Positions 1 through 8,718 of a stretch of DNA of 64,000 nucleotides are shown here, one piece after another; the first letter of the stretch is position 1; each line of letters begins with the position of its first letter. The notes beneath the pieces are model-generated. The model did not search any database. It worked only from the letters and a program-made list of their open reading frames with translations, and was not told the DNA's origin. The stretch lies in contig NZ_JANWGH010000003.1 of the NCBI RefSeq assembly GCF_024919275.1, positions 533,677-597,676 on the forward strand, written 5' to 3'. The stretch comes from Algoriphagus limi (GTDB lineage Bacteria > Bacteroidota > Bacteroidia > Cytophagales > Cyclobacteriaceae). A program made the position numbers and the translations under genes.

Positions 1-1
1 T

Positions 2-1582
2 AGCCCTGAAAAGCCTTATCAATTTCAAGTCTCTGACCTAGAACCACTCATTGATACCTTATCCTCTGATTATTTTGAAGGACGGATGCCTTTTTCGGAA
101 GGCGAGAATAAGACGATAGGTTATCTAGTTCATGAATTTGAGTCTTATGGTTTGGAGCCTGGAAATGGTGACTCCTACATTCAGGATGTTCCCTTGGTTT
201 CAATTTTCACAGAAGCTTCTCCAACCATGGAAATCAAATCGTCTAACGAGTCCATGACATTGGAAGGATTGAAGGATTATGTTTTATGGACGCAGCGAAC
301 GGATTCTGAAGTACAATTTGAAGATGCAGAATTAGTCTTTGCAGGATTTGGAATCGTGGCTCCGGAATATGGCTGGGATGATTACAAAAACATCGATGTG
401 AAAGACAAGATCGTCGTAGTCTTGGTCAATGATCCTGGCTTTGGAACTGAAGATGCCTCATTTTTCAAAGGAAATACCATGACTTACTATGGCCGATGGA
501 CCTATAAATATGAGGAAGCAATTCGTCAGGGAGCTTTGGGGTGCTTGATTGTCCATAATACTATTCCGGCTGGTTATGGATTCAATGTGATTCAAAATTC
601 TTGGAATGCTTCCAAGCTTTACTTGGACGATCGGGGAAAGGAGGGTTATAAATTGGCCTTTGAAGGTTGGGTGACCTTGCCTACTGCCAACAAGCTTTTT
701 GAAATGGCTGGGCTGAATGAAAGAGAATTATTGGCAAAGGCTCGAAAGCCAGATTTTGAAGCTATTCCTATGGGTTTGACGGCAAGTTCATCGATGGCAG
801 TAAACGCCACCTACAATACCTCCAAAAATGTGGTTGCAAAAATCACTGGTATCGAGCAGCCTAAAGAATATGTGATTTATACTGCGCATTGGGATCATTT
901 TGGAATAGGAAAACCAGATGAAACAGGAGATAGTATCTACAATGGAGCCTTGGATAATGCTTCTGGTACGGCTGCTTTATTAGCTTTGGCTAAAGCTTTT
1001 CAGGAGTCAAAAGCCCCAAATCGAACGGTTGTCTTTTTAGCAGTTACTGCAGAAGAGCAAGGGTTATTGGGCTCTGCTTATTACGCTCAAAACCCAATCT
1101 ATCCATTGGGTAAAACCGTTGCGAATATCAATATAGATGGGGTCAATCCTTATGGGAAAATGCGGGATGTTTCTGTGATTGGTAGAGGACAATCAGAAAT
1201 GGAAGATCTTTTGGATGTGGAATTGCAAAAGCAGGGGAGATATGCGGCTCCAGATCCAAATCCAGTGGCTGGTTACTATTTTCGTTCAGATCATTTCAAT
1301 TTTGCCAAGGTAGGGGTTCCTGCTCTTTACTTCCAAAATGGAATTGACCATGTGGAAAAGGGAAAGGAATACGGAAAAGAACTCGAGGAAAATTACACGA
1401 TTGAGTATTATCATAAGCCTTCCGATGAGTACGATCCAGAACGTTGGAATTTGGAGGGAGCTGCAGAAGATGTACAATTACTTTACAACATTGGCCAGAA
1501 TATCTCGAATTCTACCCAATGGCCAAATTGGAAAGAAGGATCCGAATTCAAGGCTATTCGGGATGGGTATATGAAGAAGTAG
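2..1582 (+). CDS. M28 family zinc peptidase, 5' end outside the window
   Basis: The reading frame is open to the left edge of the window, so the true start and any signal peptide lie upstream; the first ATG at 86 is internal. The early residues (LSSDYFEGR, then a predicted PA-like insert) are typical of Bacteroidota M28 aminopeptidases. The di-zinc ligands are visible in order: AHWDHFG (His and Asp), DNASGTAAL (Asp), TAEEQGLLGS (catalytic Glu and ligand Glu), NIDG (Asp) and RSDHFNF (His). It probably trims N-terminal residues from peptides in the periplasm or outside the cell. It ends just before a strong bidirectional terminator. Substrate is not deducible. The family assignment is secure. 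Confidence 0.93.
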   Translation, partial: SPEKPYQFQVSDLEPLIDTLSSDYFEGRMPFSEGENKTIGYLVHEFESYGLEPGNGDSYIQDVPLVSIFTEASPTMEIKSSNESMTLEGLKDYVLWTQRTDSEVQFEDAELVFAGFGIVAPEYGWDDYKNIDVKDKIVVVLVNDPGFGTEDASFFKGNTMTYYGRWTYKYEEAIRQGALGCLIVHNTIPAGYGFNVIQNSWNASKLYLDDRGKEGYKLAFEGWVTLPTANKLFEMAGLNERELLAKARKPDFEAIPMGLTASSSMAVNATYNTSKNVVAKITGIEQPKEYVIYTAHWDHFGIGKPDETGDSIYNGALDNASGTAALLALAKAFQESKAPNRTVVFLAVTAEEQGLLGSAYYAQNPIYPLGKTVANINIDGVNPYGKMRDVSVIGRGQSEMEDLLDVELQKQGRYAAPDPNPVAGYYFRSDHFNFAKVGVPALYFQNGIDHVEKGKEYGKELEENYTIEYYHKPSDEYDPERWNLEGAAEDVQLLYNIGQNISNSTQWPNWKEGSEFKAIRDGYMKK

Positions 1583-1603
1583 TGAAATTGAAAAAATGAT
1601 TAT

Positions 1604-1638
1604 AAAAATGCTCGAGATAAAATTTCTCGAGCATTTTT
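1604..1638. terminator. Bidirectional intrinsic terminator
   Basis: A 14-bp perfect inverted repeat (AAAAATGCTCGAGA and its complement) encloses a 7-nt loop and has A/T tracts on both sides. It sits between the M28 peptidase gene and the convergent small gene on the minus strand, so it can stop both. Confidence 0.9.
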
Positions 1639-1640
1639 AT

Positions 1641-1868
1641 TTATGATTTCGCCAATAGGAGTTGAAATTCCAAAGGACTGCAAGACTGGAATTCATCTTC
1701 TGCTAAGTCCTCGAAAATCTCTTCATCAAATTCCATCTCGGTCTTTTCGATTTTTCCGTCAGGATGAACAATAAGTTCTACTCCTGTCAAATCATCTGGA
1801 TTCACCTGAACCAAAACCTGATAATCGTCAAAGATTCGCTTGAAATACTGTGCTATTGATTTGGCCAT
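1641..1868 (-). CDS. Small conserved-looking acidic protein of unknown function
   Basis: A 75-residue protein that I do not recognise. It has a short basic N-terminus (MAKSIAQYFKRIF), a central segment that could form beta strands (a VNPDDLTGVELIVHPDG-type stretch), then a strongly acidic middle rich in Glu and Asp and a hydrophobic tail. There is no signal peptide or membrane segment, so it should be cytoplasmic. It fills the space between a terminator and the trp promoter region and is the only sensible reading there, which supports it being a gene. No function is proposed. Confidence 0.7.
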   Translation of the reverse strand: MAKSIAQYFKRIFDDYQVLVQVNPDDLTGVELIVHPDGKIEKTEMEFDEEIFEDLAEDEFQSCSPLEFQLLLAKS

Positions 1869-1921
1869 GGTGCTTTTTTTAAATTTTTTTCAAAAATAGG
1901 ACATAATTTTCATGATTGGAT

Positions 1922-1951
1922 TTTGACAATTCCAAACCCTTTCTAAATTTG
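1922..1951 (+). promoter_or_regulatory. Bacteroidota-type promoter of the trp operon
   Basis: TTTG at 1922-1925 and TAAATTTG at 1944-1951, separated by 18 nt, match the Bacteroidota -33/-7 consensus (TTTG, TAnnTTTG). The implied transcription start is about 1956, a few bases before the leader peptide ATG at 1962. Confidence 0.75.
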
Positions 1952-1961
1952 TCACAAGCTT

Positions 1962-2039
1962 ATGAAAACAACAACAAACAAATATTGGTGGTGGCATCTA
2001 AATTCTTTCCCGGGGAAAGTACAGCAAGCCCTTGCCTAA
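1962..2039 (+). CDS. trpL: trp operon leader peptide with three consecutive Trp codons
   Basis: A 25-codon open reading frame starts right after the promoter. Codons 9-11 are TGG TGG TGG, preceded by Lys-Tyr and followed by His; the stop codon is TAA at 2037-2039. Trp is rare, so three in a row just upstream of trpE is the hallmark of a ribosome-mediated attenuator: when charged tRNA-Trp is scarce, the ribosome should stall here and let the antiterminator form. The start codon lies only about 6 nt from the predicted transcript 5' end, with no Shine-Dalgarno site. It was too short for routine gene calling. Confidence 0.88.
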   Translation: MKTTTNKYWWWHLNSFPGKVQQALA

Positions 2040-2095
2040 ATTTGAGTTGCATGAATATAAAATGGCTTACTGGAATCCCCGGTAAGCCTTTTTTT
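1986..2095 (+). promoter_or_regulatory. Tryptophan attenuator: antiterminator and terminator arms
   Basis: The terminator stem is GGCTTACTGG (2064-2073) with CCGGTAAGCC (2079-2088). AGCAAGCC (2023-2030), inside the leader frame, can instead pair with GGCTTACT (2064-2071) over 7 of 8 positions, which would take the left terminator arm away. A further exchange is possible: CCGGGGA (2010-2016) is exactly complementary to TCCCCGG (2076-2082). GCAA/TTGC (2024-2027 with 2032-2035) can sequester the antiterminator arm. A ribosome at the stop codon would cover 2023-2030 and so favour termination. Pairings were found by eye, without folding energies. Confidence 0.8.
2064..2095 (+). terminator. Attenuator terminator upstream of trpE
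   Basis: A 10-bp stem (one G-U pair) with a 5-nt loop, followed directly by seven T residues at 2089-2095. It lies 20 bp before the trpE start, so it must act on the leader transcript. Confidence 0.88.
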
Positions 2096-2114
2096 ATGTC
2101 TTAAAAATTTCAAA

Positions 2115-3527
2115 ATGAATCACGTAAAATTTCCCATCCTGACCACCTTTCGAAAGCGTTTGGCAGATACGATTACTCCTGTGAGCATATACTTGCAGAT
2201 TCGAGATCGATTTGCGAATCCGATTCTTTTGGAAAGTTCCGATTATCACGGTCAGGAAAACAGCTATTCCTACATTTGCTTCAATCCCCTGGCAACTTTT
2301 TCCTTCAATGCCGGGAAGGTTACAGAAAAGCTTCCCGATGGAAAAGAGATTCAATACGAAGTTGGGGGAGAAAAATCTTTGATGGATTCTCTTCGGGCTT
2401 TTGGAAACAAATTCGATCCGACTCCAGATAAATTTAAATTCAGCACCAATGGGCTTTTTGGGTACATACAATACGACACGGTTGGTTGGTTTGAAGATAT
2501 CAAACTAAGCAAAACGAATCCTAATGAGATTCCCATGATGTACTATGCGATGTATCAGAACATCATCGTAGTGGATCATTACAAAAATGAGCTCTATTTA
2601 TTCGAGCATCGGGTGGCAGGGGCGAACAATACAGAGTATATCTCCGAAATTGAAACGCTTCTTAACAATAAGAATATTCCAGCCTATTCCTTCAAAACAG
2701 TGGGAGAGGAGGTTTCCAATTATACTGATGAGGAATTTTTGAAGGTTCTGAATCAAGGTAGAGAACATTGTTTTCGAGGAGATGTCTTTCAGATTGTTCT
2801 ATCCAGAAGATTCTCTACAGAATTCAAGGGGGATGAATTCAATGTTTATCGTGCTCTCCGCTCCGTAAATCCATCTCCGTACCTATTCTATTTTGATTAT
2901 GGTTCTTTTAAAGTTTTTGGAAGTTCTCCAGAAGCCCAAATCGTAGTGAAAAACCGAAAGGCTACTATTTATCCAATTGCAGGTACGTTTCGCCGAACTG
3001 GAAATGACGCGGAAGATGCGGTATTGGCACGAAAGCTTTACGATGATCCAAAGGAGAATTCAGAACATGTGATGTTGGTGGATTTGGCTCGAAATGATTT
3101 GTCCCGCTCCTCTGATGTGGTTGAAGTGGAAGTTTTCAAGGAAATCCAATATTACTCTCATGTCATTCACTTGGTTTCCAAAGTAACAGGACAGTTGGCA
3201 GAAGGTGCCAATCCCCTTCAATTGGTGGCAGATACTTTTCCGGCAGGGACACTATCTGGAGCTCCTAAATACAGGGCTATGAAATTGATAGACGAATTGG
3301 AAAATACAAGTAGACAATTCTATGGAGGAGCAATTGGTTACCTGGGTTTCAATGGAGATTTTAATCATGCAATTCTTATCAGATCCTTTGTTTCCGAAAA
3401 CAATCAGTTACGCTTCCAAGCAGGAGCGGGAGTTGTAGCCAAAAGCTCAATTCCATCCGAGCTTCAGGAGGTAGCAAATAAGTTAGAGGCGTTGAGAGTG
3501 GCACTTAGAGCGGCGGAAGAGATATGA
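2115..3527 (+). CDS. trpE: Anthranilate synthase component I
   Basis: Converts chorismate to anthranilate with ammonia delivered by TrpG, the first committed step to tryptophan. The 470-residue length fits the family. The N-terminal half carries the LLESS motif (around residues 36-40) that forms the tryptophan feedback site. The chorismate-binding C-terminal half shows GSSPEA, PIAGTFRRTG, and PAGTLSGAPK motifs with the expected spacing. The start at 2115 is 20 bp after the attenuator. The end overlaps trpG by 4 nt (ATGA), indicating translational coupling of the two subunits. Regulation is expected both by attenuation and by Trp feedback. Confidence 0.97.
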   Translation: MNHVKFPILTTFRKRLADTITPVSIYLQIRDRFANPILLESSDYHGQENSYSYICFNPLATFSFNAGKVTEKLPDGKEIQYEVGGEKSLMDSLRAFGNKFDPTPDKFKFSTNGLFGYIQYDTVGWFEDIKLSKTNPNEIPMMYYAMYQNIIVVDHYKNELYLFEHRVAGANNTEYISEIETLLNNKNIPAYSFKTVGEEVSNYTDEEFLKVLNQGREHCFRGDVFQIVLSRRFSTEFKGDEFNVYRALRSVNPSPYLFYFDYGSFKVFGSSPEAQIVVKNRKATIYPIAGTFRRTGNDAEDAVLARKLYDDPKENSEHVMLVDLARNDLSRSSDVVEVEVFKEIQYYSHVIHLVSKVTGQLAEGANPLQLVADTFPAGTLSGAPKYRAMKLIDELENTSRQFYGGAIGYLGFNGDFNHAILIRSFVSENNQLRFQAGAGVVAKSSIPSELQEVANKLEALRVALRAAEEI

Positions 3528-4090
3528 AAATTCTAGTCCTCGATAATTACGATTCCTTTACTTATAACCTGGTTTATATCATCAGGCAGTTGGGGTATGG
3601 GAAACAAATGGATGTTTTTCGGAATGATAAAATCAGTTTTGAAGATGTGGCGGGCTATAGTAAAATATTACTTTCACCTGGTCCGGGTATACCTGCTGAA
3701 GCTGGAATTATGCCTGAATTACTCAAGAGATATTCTTCTGAAAAATCTATTTTGGGAGTTTGCCTTGGGCACCAAGCTATAGGAGAAGCTTTTGGAGGAA
3801 GCTTGATTAACCTTTCAGAAGTCCTGCATGGAGTTGCTTCGCAAGTAAAAGTGGAAAGGGATTTGCTCTTTGAAGGAATACCTGATTCATTTCAAATTGG
3901 TAGATATCATTCCTGGGTGATAAATGAAGCAACCTTATCACCGGATTTGGAAGTAATTGCCCGAACACCAGATAATCAAATTATGGGGGTAAGGCATAAA
4001 CAATTTGCTGTTCGAGGAGTACAATTTCACCCTGAAAGTATTCTGACTGAACATGGAGTTCAAATCATAAAAAACTGGTTGGAATCCTGA
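3524..4090 (+). CDS. trpG: Anthranilate synthase component II, glutamine amidotransferase
   Basis: A class I glutamine amidotransferase of 188 residues that hydrolyses glutamine and passes ammonia to TrpE. The catalytic triad is visible: Cys80 in GVCLGHQ, and His169 and Glu171 in FHPESI. The oxyanion SPGPG motif is near residue 51. It overlaps trpE by 4 nt and is a stand-alone subunit, not fused to TrpD. In many bacteria such a protein also serves folate synthesis (PabA); the operon position argues for tryptophan as its main role here. Confidence 0.96.
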   Translation: MKILVLDNYDSFTYNLVYIIRQLGYGKQMDVFRNDKISFEDVAGYSKILLSPGPGIPAEAGIMPELLKRYSSEKSILGVCLGHQAIGEAFGGSLINLSEVLHGVASQVKVERDLLFEGIPDSFQIGRYHSWVINEATLSPDLEVIARTPDNQIMGVRHKQFAVRGVQFHPESILTEHGVQIIKNWLES

Positions 4091-4111
4091 TTTCAATAAA
4101 AATCGCTGACA

Positions 4112-5122
4112 ATGAAAGAAATTTTAAATCAACTGATTGAGCATAAAACACTTTCTCAAGCTCAGGCTCGGGAGGTTCTCAAAAATATTGCAACAGGAAG
4201 TTACAATTCCAGTCAAATTGCAGCTTTTTTGACCGTTTACTTGATGCGGAGTATTACGGTCGAGGAGTTGCGTGGCTTTAGAGAGGCGATGTTGGAGTTG
4301 TGTATTCCTGTAGAAATTGCCGAATACGACGCCATGGACCTTTGTGGTACCGGAGGGGATGGGAAGGATACATTTAATATCTCAACACTTTCTTCTTTTA
4401 TCGTTGCTGGAGCAGGCCAGAATGTTGCAAAACACGGAAATACAGGGGTTTCTTCTATCTGTGGCTCTTCAAATTTATTGGCATATTTTGGCTACGAGTT
4501 CACCAATAATATTGATGAAATTCGCCGGTCTTTGGATGAAGCGGGAATCTGCTTTTTGCATGCGCCGCTTTTCCACCCTGCAATGAAAAATGTAGCTCCT
4601 GTTCGAAAGGAATTGGGAGTGAAAACCTTCTTCAATATGCTGGGTCCGATGGTAAATCCAAGTTTCCCGGGCAAGCAATTAGTTGGAGTCTTTAGCCTTG
4701 AATTGGCTAGACTGTATGCTTATCTGTATCAGGAATCAAATGCGCAGTTTTCCATTTTGCATTCTATTGATGGCTATGATGAGATTTCCTTGACGGGTGA
4801 TTTTAAGATGATTTCTAATTCTGGAGAGAAGCTGTATAAGCCGGAGCAAATTGGTCTCGCTACGCTGAAAGCTTCGGAAATAAAGGGAGGTGAGACGATT
4901 GAAGAATCAGCAAAAATTTTCGAGTCCATTTTGAAAGGAAAAGGAACCAAAGCTCAAAATCAAGTGGTGTTAGCAAATTCTGCAGCAGCCTTGGTGACAG
5001 CCGATCCTTCTCTTTCTTTTCAGGAAGCAGTGGCGAAGGTAGAAGAGGTCCTGCTTGGTGGAAAAGCACTGGATGTCTTCAATAGATTGGTCAATCCCAA
5101 AACATCAGTTTCGTTTAATTAA
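4112..5122 (+). CDS. trpD: Anthranilate phosphoribosyltransferase
   Basis: Transfers phosphoribose from PRPP to anthranilate. The protein has 336 residues, normal for the family. The PRPP-binding glycine-rich motif CGTGGDGKDTFNIS lies near residue 78, followed by KHGNTGVSS, which holds anthranilate. It begins 21 bp after trpG and is followed 9 bp later by trpC. No unusual insertions were seen. Confidence 0.97.
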   Translation: MKEILNQLIEHKTLSQAQAREVLKNIATGSYNSSQIAAFLTVYLMRSITVEELRGFREAMLELCIPVEIAEYDAMDLCGTGGDGKDTFNISTLSSFIVAGAGQNVAKHGNTGVSSICGSSNLLAYFGYEFTNNIDEIRRSLDEAGICFLHAPLFHPAMKNVAPVRKELGVKTFFNMLGPMVNPSFPGKQLVGVFSLELARLYAYLYQESNAQFSILHSIDGYDEISLTGDFKMISNSGEKLYKPEQIGLATLKASEIKGGETIEESAKIFESILKGKGTKAQNQVVLANSAAALVTADPSLSFQEAVAKVEEVLLGGKALDVFNRLVNPKTSVSFN

Positions 5123-5131
5123 GAGTGAGTT

Positions 5132-5950
5132 ATGAATATTTTAGAAAAAATAATTGCAGATAAATACAAAGAGGTTGAGGAGCGAAAAAGCCTGATTCCA
5201 GTTAAACTGTTGGAAAAAAGCATATTCTTTGATGGCCAGGTGGTGTCAATGAAAAAATATATTCAGCATCCCGAGAAATCAGGAATTATTGCTGAATTCA
5301 AACGAAAATCTCCTTCCAAGGGCCTAATTAATGGAAATGCTCAGGTCGAAACAGTTAGTATAGGCTACATGCAGGCTGGAGCCTCCGCACTTTCAATTTT
5401 AACCGACAAGGAATATTTCGGTGGCTCAAATGAAGATTTGAAAGCTGCTCGGAAATTCAATTTTTGCCCAATCCTTCGAAAGGATTTTGTGGTAGATGAA
5501 TATCAACTGATCGAAGCTAAATCCATTGGTGCGGACTGTGTGCTTTTGATTGCTGCAGCATTAGAGCCTGAGAAGCTAAAATCTCTGACTTACTTCGCAA
5601 AAAGCCTTGGACTTGAGGTGTTGTTGGAAGTTCATGACAGAGAGGAATTGGAGAAAAGTCTGAATGATGGAGTGGATTTGGTTGGGGTGAATAACCGAAA
5701 CTTGAAAACCTTTGACGTGTCTATCGAAACCTCTTTGGAGTTGGTAGATAAGATTCCATCTTCCTTTGTTAAAATTTCTGAGAGCGGGATTTCTGATCCT
5801 AATACTCTTGTGAAACTTAAGAGGGCTGGATTTGATGGGTTTTTGATTGGAGAAAACTTCATGAAGTCTAGTCGGCCTGAACAAGCAGCTTATAATTTCA
5901 TCAAGGAGTACAAAAGATTATTAGCAGCTGAAGCTTTATCTAAAGCCTGA
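5132..5950 (+). CDS. trpC: Indole-3-glycerol phosphate synthase
   Basis: Closes the indole ring from carboxyphenylamino-deoxyribulose phosphate. A TIM barrel of 272 residues with the family motifs EFKRKSPSKG (catalytic Lys and phosphate contact, about residues 54-63), LEVLLEVHD, GVNNRNLKTF and SESGI. It is a single-domain enzyme; trpF is separate and overlaps its stop codon by one base (TGATG), so the two are likely translated in a coupled manner. Confidence 0.97.
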   Translation: MNILEKIIADKYKEVEERKSLIPVKLLEKSIFFDGQVVSMKKYIQHPEKSGIIAEFKRKSPSKGLINGNAQVETVSIGYMQAGASALSILTDKEYFGGSNEDLKAARKFNFCPILRKDFVVDEYQLIEAKSIGADCVLLIAAALEPEKLKSLTYFAKSLGLEVLLEVHDREELEKSLNDGVDLVGVNNRNLKTFDVSIETSLELVDKIPSSFVKISESGISDPNTLVKLKRAGFDGFLIGENFMKSSRPEQAAYNFIKEYKRLLAAEALSKA

Positions 5951-6582
5951 TGGAAATCAAAGTCTGTGGCATGCGGGAACCGGAGAATATCCGGAGTCTG
6001 ATTTCGGATGTAAATCCAGACTGGATGGGGTTGATTTTTTATCCCAAATCTCCCCGTTATGTTTCAGATGAATATTCGGAAAGTTTGAAGGGTTTTCCAG
6101 TCAGGAAAGTTGGAGTATTTGTGAATGAATCAGTGGATGAAATTCTTAAAAAGGTAAAACTCTTTGATCTTTTTGCAATTCAACTTCACGGAAAAGAACC
6201 GATAGAAATGCTAGCGGAATTAAAGAGAAAAACAGATACTGAGCTTTGGAAGGTGATATCGGTAGCAAATGAAATCAATTGGGAAAGCATAGCGGGTTAT
6301 TTGCCTTATGTGAACAAATTCCTGTTTGATACAGCTAGTCCAAATCACGGGGGAACAGGAAGAAAGTTTGACTGGGAAGTTTTGAAAACCTATCCCTTCG
6401 ACAAAGGATTTCTATTGAGTGGAGGTTTAGATGAGGATAGTGTTGGTGAAATTAGGGCTTTGCAAAAAGAAATATCTCAACTTGAGGGAGTAGACCTCAA
6501 CTCGAAGTTTGAAAATGCTCCTGGACTGAAAAATATTGAAAGAATAGTGCGGTTTAAAGAAAAATTAGACCATAGCTTATAG
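5950..6582 (+). CDS. trpF: Phosphoribosylanthranilate isomerase
   Basis: Catalyses the Amadori rearrangement between TrpD and TrpC. The 210-residue barrel opens with KVCGMRE, giving the catalytic Cys6, and contains the phosphate-binding LSGGLDEDSV and VDLNSKFE segments near the end; the catalytic Asp is in LFDTAS. It overlaps trpC by one base. The 41-bp gap to trpB contains an odd-centred inverted repeat with 8-bp arms (GTCCATGG at 6582-6589 and CCATGGAC at 6591-6598) of the sort seen in other gaps in this window. Confidence 0.96.
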   Translation: MEIKVCGMREPENIRSLISDVNPDWMGLIFYPKSPRYVSDEYSESLKGFPVRKVGVFVNESVDEILKKVKLFDLFAIQLHGKEPIEMLAELKRKTDTELWKVISVANEINWESIAGYLPYVNKFLFDTASPNHGGTGRKFDWEVLKTYPFDKGFLLSGGLDEDSVGEIRALQKEISQLEGVDLNSKFENAPGLKNIERIVRFKEKLDHSL

Positions 6583-6623
6583 TCCATGGTCCATGGACTT
6601 AAACCTATAAACTTGAATACAGA

Positions 6624-7802
6624 ATGATACGAGTGGATGAAAAGGGGTTCTATGGAAGGTTTGGGGGAGCATACATCCCCGAAATGCTCCATCCCAATGT
6701 AGAAGAACTAAAGGAGAATTATGAAGCCATAATTGCTACTCCTGAATTTCAGCAAGAGTTTCGAATGCTTCTCAGGGATTATGTGGGAAGACCTACTCCT
6801 TTGTATTTGGCACAAAGGCTATCTGAGAAATATGGTGCAAAAATCTATCTAAAAAGGGAAGACCTTTGTCATACAGGGGCTCATAAAGTCAATAATACCA
6901 TCGGTCAGATCATTTTGGCTAAAAAGCTGGGTAAAAAAAGGGTCATTGCTGAAACAGGTGCCGGTCAGCATGGTGTGGCGACAGCAACTGTCTGCGCACT
7001 GATGGGTATGGACTGCACAGTATATATGGGTGAGTTGGATATTGAGCGTCAACGTCCCAACGTAGAGCGAATGAAAATCCTCGGTGCGAAAGTGGTGGCT
7101 GCCACCTCGGGGTCAAAAACCCTCAAAGATGCAACCAATGAAGCCATGCGCCAATGGATCAATAATCCAGTTGATACGCACTACATAATTGGATCAGTGG
7201 TAGGTCCGCATCCATATCCTGAAATGGTTGCCCGATTCCAATCGGTGATCTCAGAGGAGATGAAATGGCAGCTCAAGGAAAAAGAAGGACGTGAAAATCC
7301 AGATTTGGTTATCGCTTGTGTAGGTGGAGGTTCCAATGCAGCAGGAGCATTTTATCACTATTACAATACCCCTGAAGTTCGACTAGTAGCGGCTGAAGCT
7401 GCGGGATTGGGAATAAGTTCAGGGAAATCTGCAGCCACAACTGTCTTAGGAACTCCGGGTATTTTGCATGGATCCAAAACCATCCTGATGCAAACGGAAG
7501 ATGGTCAGGTAGTCGAACCGCATTCCATTTCTGCTGGATTGGATTATCCAGGAATTGGGCCAGTTCATGCGCATTTGTTTGATATTGGCCGTGCTGAATT
7601 TGTGGCTGTGGAGGATGAAGATGCGATGAAAGCCGGAATTGAACTCAGCCGTCTAGAAGGAATTATCCCTGCTATTGAGTCAGCTCATGCGATCCATGCG
7701 CTCAACATGATTGAATACCAAAAAGATGACGTGATCGTCATTAACCTTTCCGGAAGAGGCGACAAGGATCTGGAGACTTATATCAAATGGGGAGGATATT
7801 AA
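6624..7802 (+). CDS. trpB: Tryptophan synthase beta chain
   Basis: Joins indole and serine using pyridoxal phosphate. The 392-residue length fits TrpB1. The PLP Lys88 sits in [21 protein letters not shown] and the phosphate-binding [10 protein letters not shown] are present, and the active-site Glu lies in the ETGAGQ motif. It works as an alpha2-beta2 complex with the trpA product encoded 92 bp downstream. That gap is filled with AT-rich repeat-like sequence and no terminator was found, so co-transcription is likely. Confidence 0.97.
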   Translation: MIRVDEKGFYGRFGGAYIPEMLHPNVEELKENYEAIIATPEFQQEFRMLLRDYVGRPTPLYLAQRLSEKYGAKIYLKREDLCHTGAHKVNNTIGQIILAKKLGKKRVIAETGAGQHGVATATVCALMGMDCTVYMGELDIERQRPNVERMKILGAKVVAATSGSKTLKDATNEAMRQWINNPVDTHYIIGSVVGPHPYPEMVARFQSVISEEMKWQLKEKEGRENPDLVIACVGGGSNAAGAFYHYYNTPEVRLVAAEAAGLGISSGKSAATTVLGTPGILHGSKTILMQTEDGQVVEPHSISAGLDYPGIGPVHAHLFDIGRAEFVAVEDEDAMKAGIELSRLEGIIPAIESAHAIHALNMIEYQKDDVIVINLSGRGDKDLETYIKWGGY

Positions 7803-7893
7803 AAATGATGAATGATGAATTGAGAATGCTGAATATCGAATTACCCATATTCTAAATTTTTCAATTTTCAAATATTTCAATTTTGAAATCGCA

Positions 7894-8667
7894 ATGAATC
7901 GCATACACTATTTATTCAACAACAAGCAAGAGCGGGTGCTCTCAATCTACTTTACGGCTGGGTTTCCCCATTTGGAGGATACAATCCCGGTAATGGAAGC
8001 CATTCAGGCAGGTGGTGCTGATATTATCGAAATCGGGGTGCCATATTCCGATCCGATTGCCGATGGCCCGACCATTCAGGATAGTAATAAAATTGCCCTT
8101 GAGAATGGAATGAGCATGAAAAAGCTCTTTGAACAATTGCGGGGTTTTCGAGCGAAAATCAATCTTCCGGTAGTGTTAATGGGATACCTGAATCCAATCA
8201 TTCAATTCGGAATGGAGGAATTTTGTAAGAAATGTAAAGAAGTTGGAATTGATGGGTTGATTGTTCCGGATTTGCCGATGCAGCAGTATTTGGATGAATA
8301 CAAGTCCTTATTTGAGGAATATGGATTGGTTAATACCTTTTTGATTTCCCCTCAAACCTCAGAGAAGCGGATTCGGGAAATCGATGAAAATACGGATGGA
8401 TTTATTTACATGGTTTCATCACATTCGATCACAGGAGCAAAAAGTGGAATTAGTGCCGAGCAAATCGCCTATTTCAAAAGGGTGCAAGAGATGAATCTTA
8501 AAAATCCCCGGCTGATAGGATTTGGGATATCCGATTCAGAGACATTCACCACCGCTTCCAAGTACAGCAATGGGGCTATTATTGGTTCGGCTTTTATCAA
8601 AAAAATCAAAGACTCAAAAAATCAATCTCAAGATATTAAAGATTACATACAGGCTGTGATTAACTAG
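7894..8667 (+). CDS. trpA: Tryptophan synthase alpha chain
   Basis: Cleaves indole-3-glycerol phosphate and channels indole to TrpB. The 257-residue barrel has the catalytic Glu in IEIGVPYSDP (about residue 49) and Asp in DGPTIQDS, a PDLPMQQ loop, and the phosphate-binding GFGISD segment. It follows trpB after 92 bp. The upstream gap has a run of TTTTCAAT-like words (7847-7885) shared in style with other gaps in the window. Confidence 0.97.
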   Translation: MNRIHYLFNNKQERVLSIYFTAGFPHLEDTIPVMEAIQAGGADIIEIGVPYSDPIADGPTIQDSNKIALENGMSMKKLFEQLRGFRAKINLPVVLMGYLNPIIQFGMEEFCKKCKEVGIDGLIVPDLPMQQYLDEYKSLFEEYGLVNTFLISPQTSEKRIREIDENTDGFIYMVSSHSITGAKSGISAEQIAYFKRVQEMNLKNPRLIGFGISDSETFTTASKYSNGAIIGSAFIKKIKDSKNQSQDIKDYIQAVIN

Positions 8668-8685
8668 ATTTCTATTGAAAAAGCC

Positions 8686-8715
8686 TCGTAAATCGTATTT
8701 CGTAAATCGTACTTC
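8686..8715 (+). repeat. CGTAAATCGT-type intergenic repeat, copy 1
   Basis: Two tandem TCGTAAATCGTA units lie just before the start codon of the DAHP synthase gene. The same word occurs between hisA and hisF (both orientations) and before the gene at 58526. Confidence 0.6.
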
Positions 8716-8718
8716 AAA

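Noticed and set aside
1916..2104. A 62-codon plus-strand frame across the trp leader region
   Set aside because: It is in another frame from the WWW leader, runs through the attenuator terminator and has no recognisable features.
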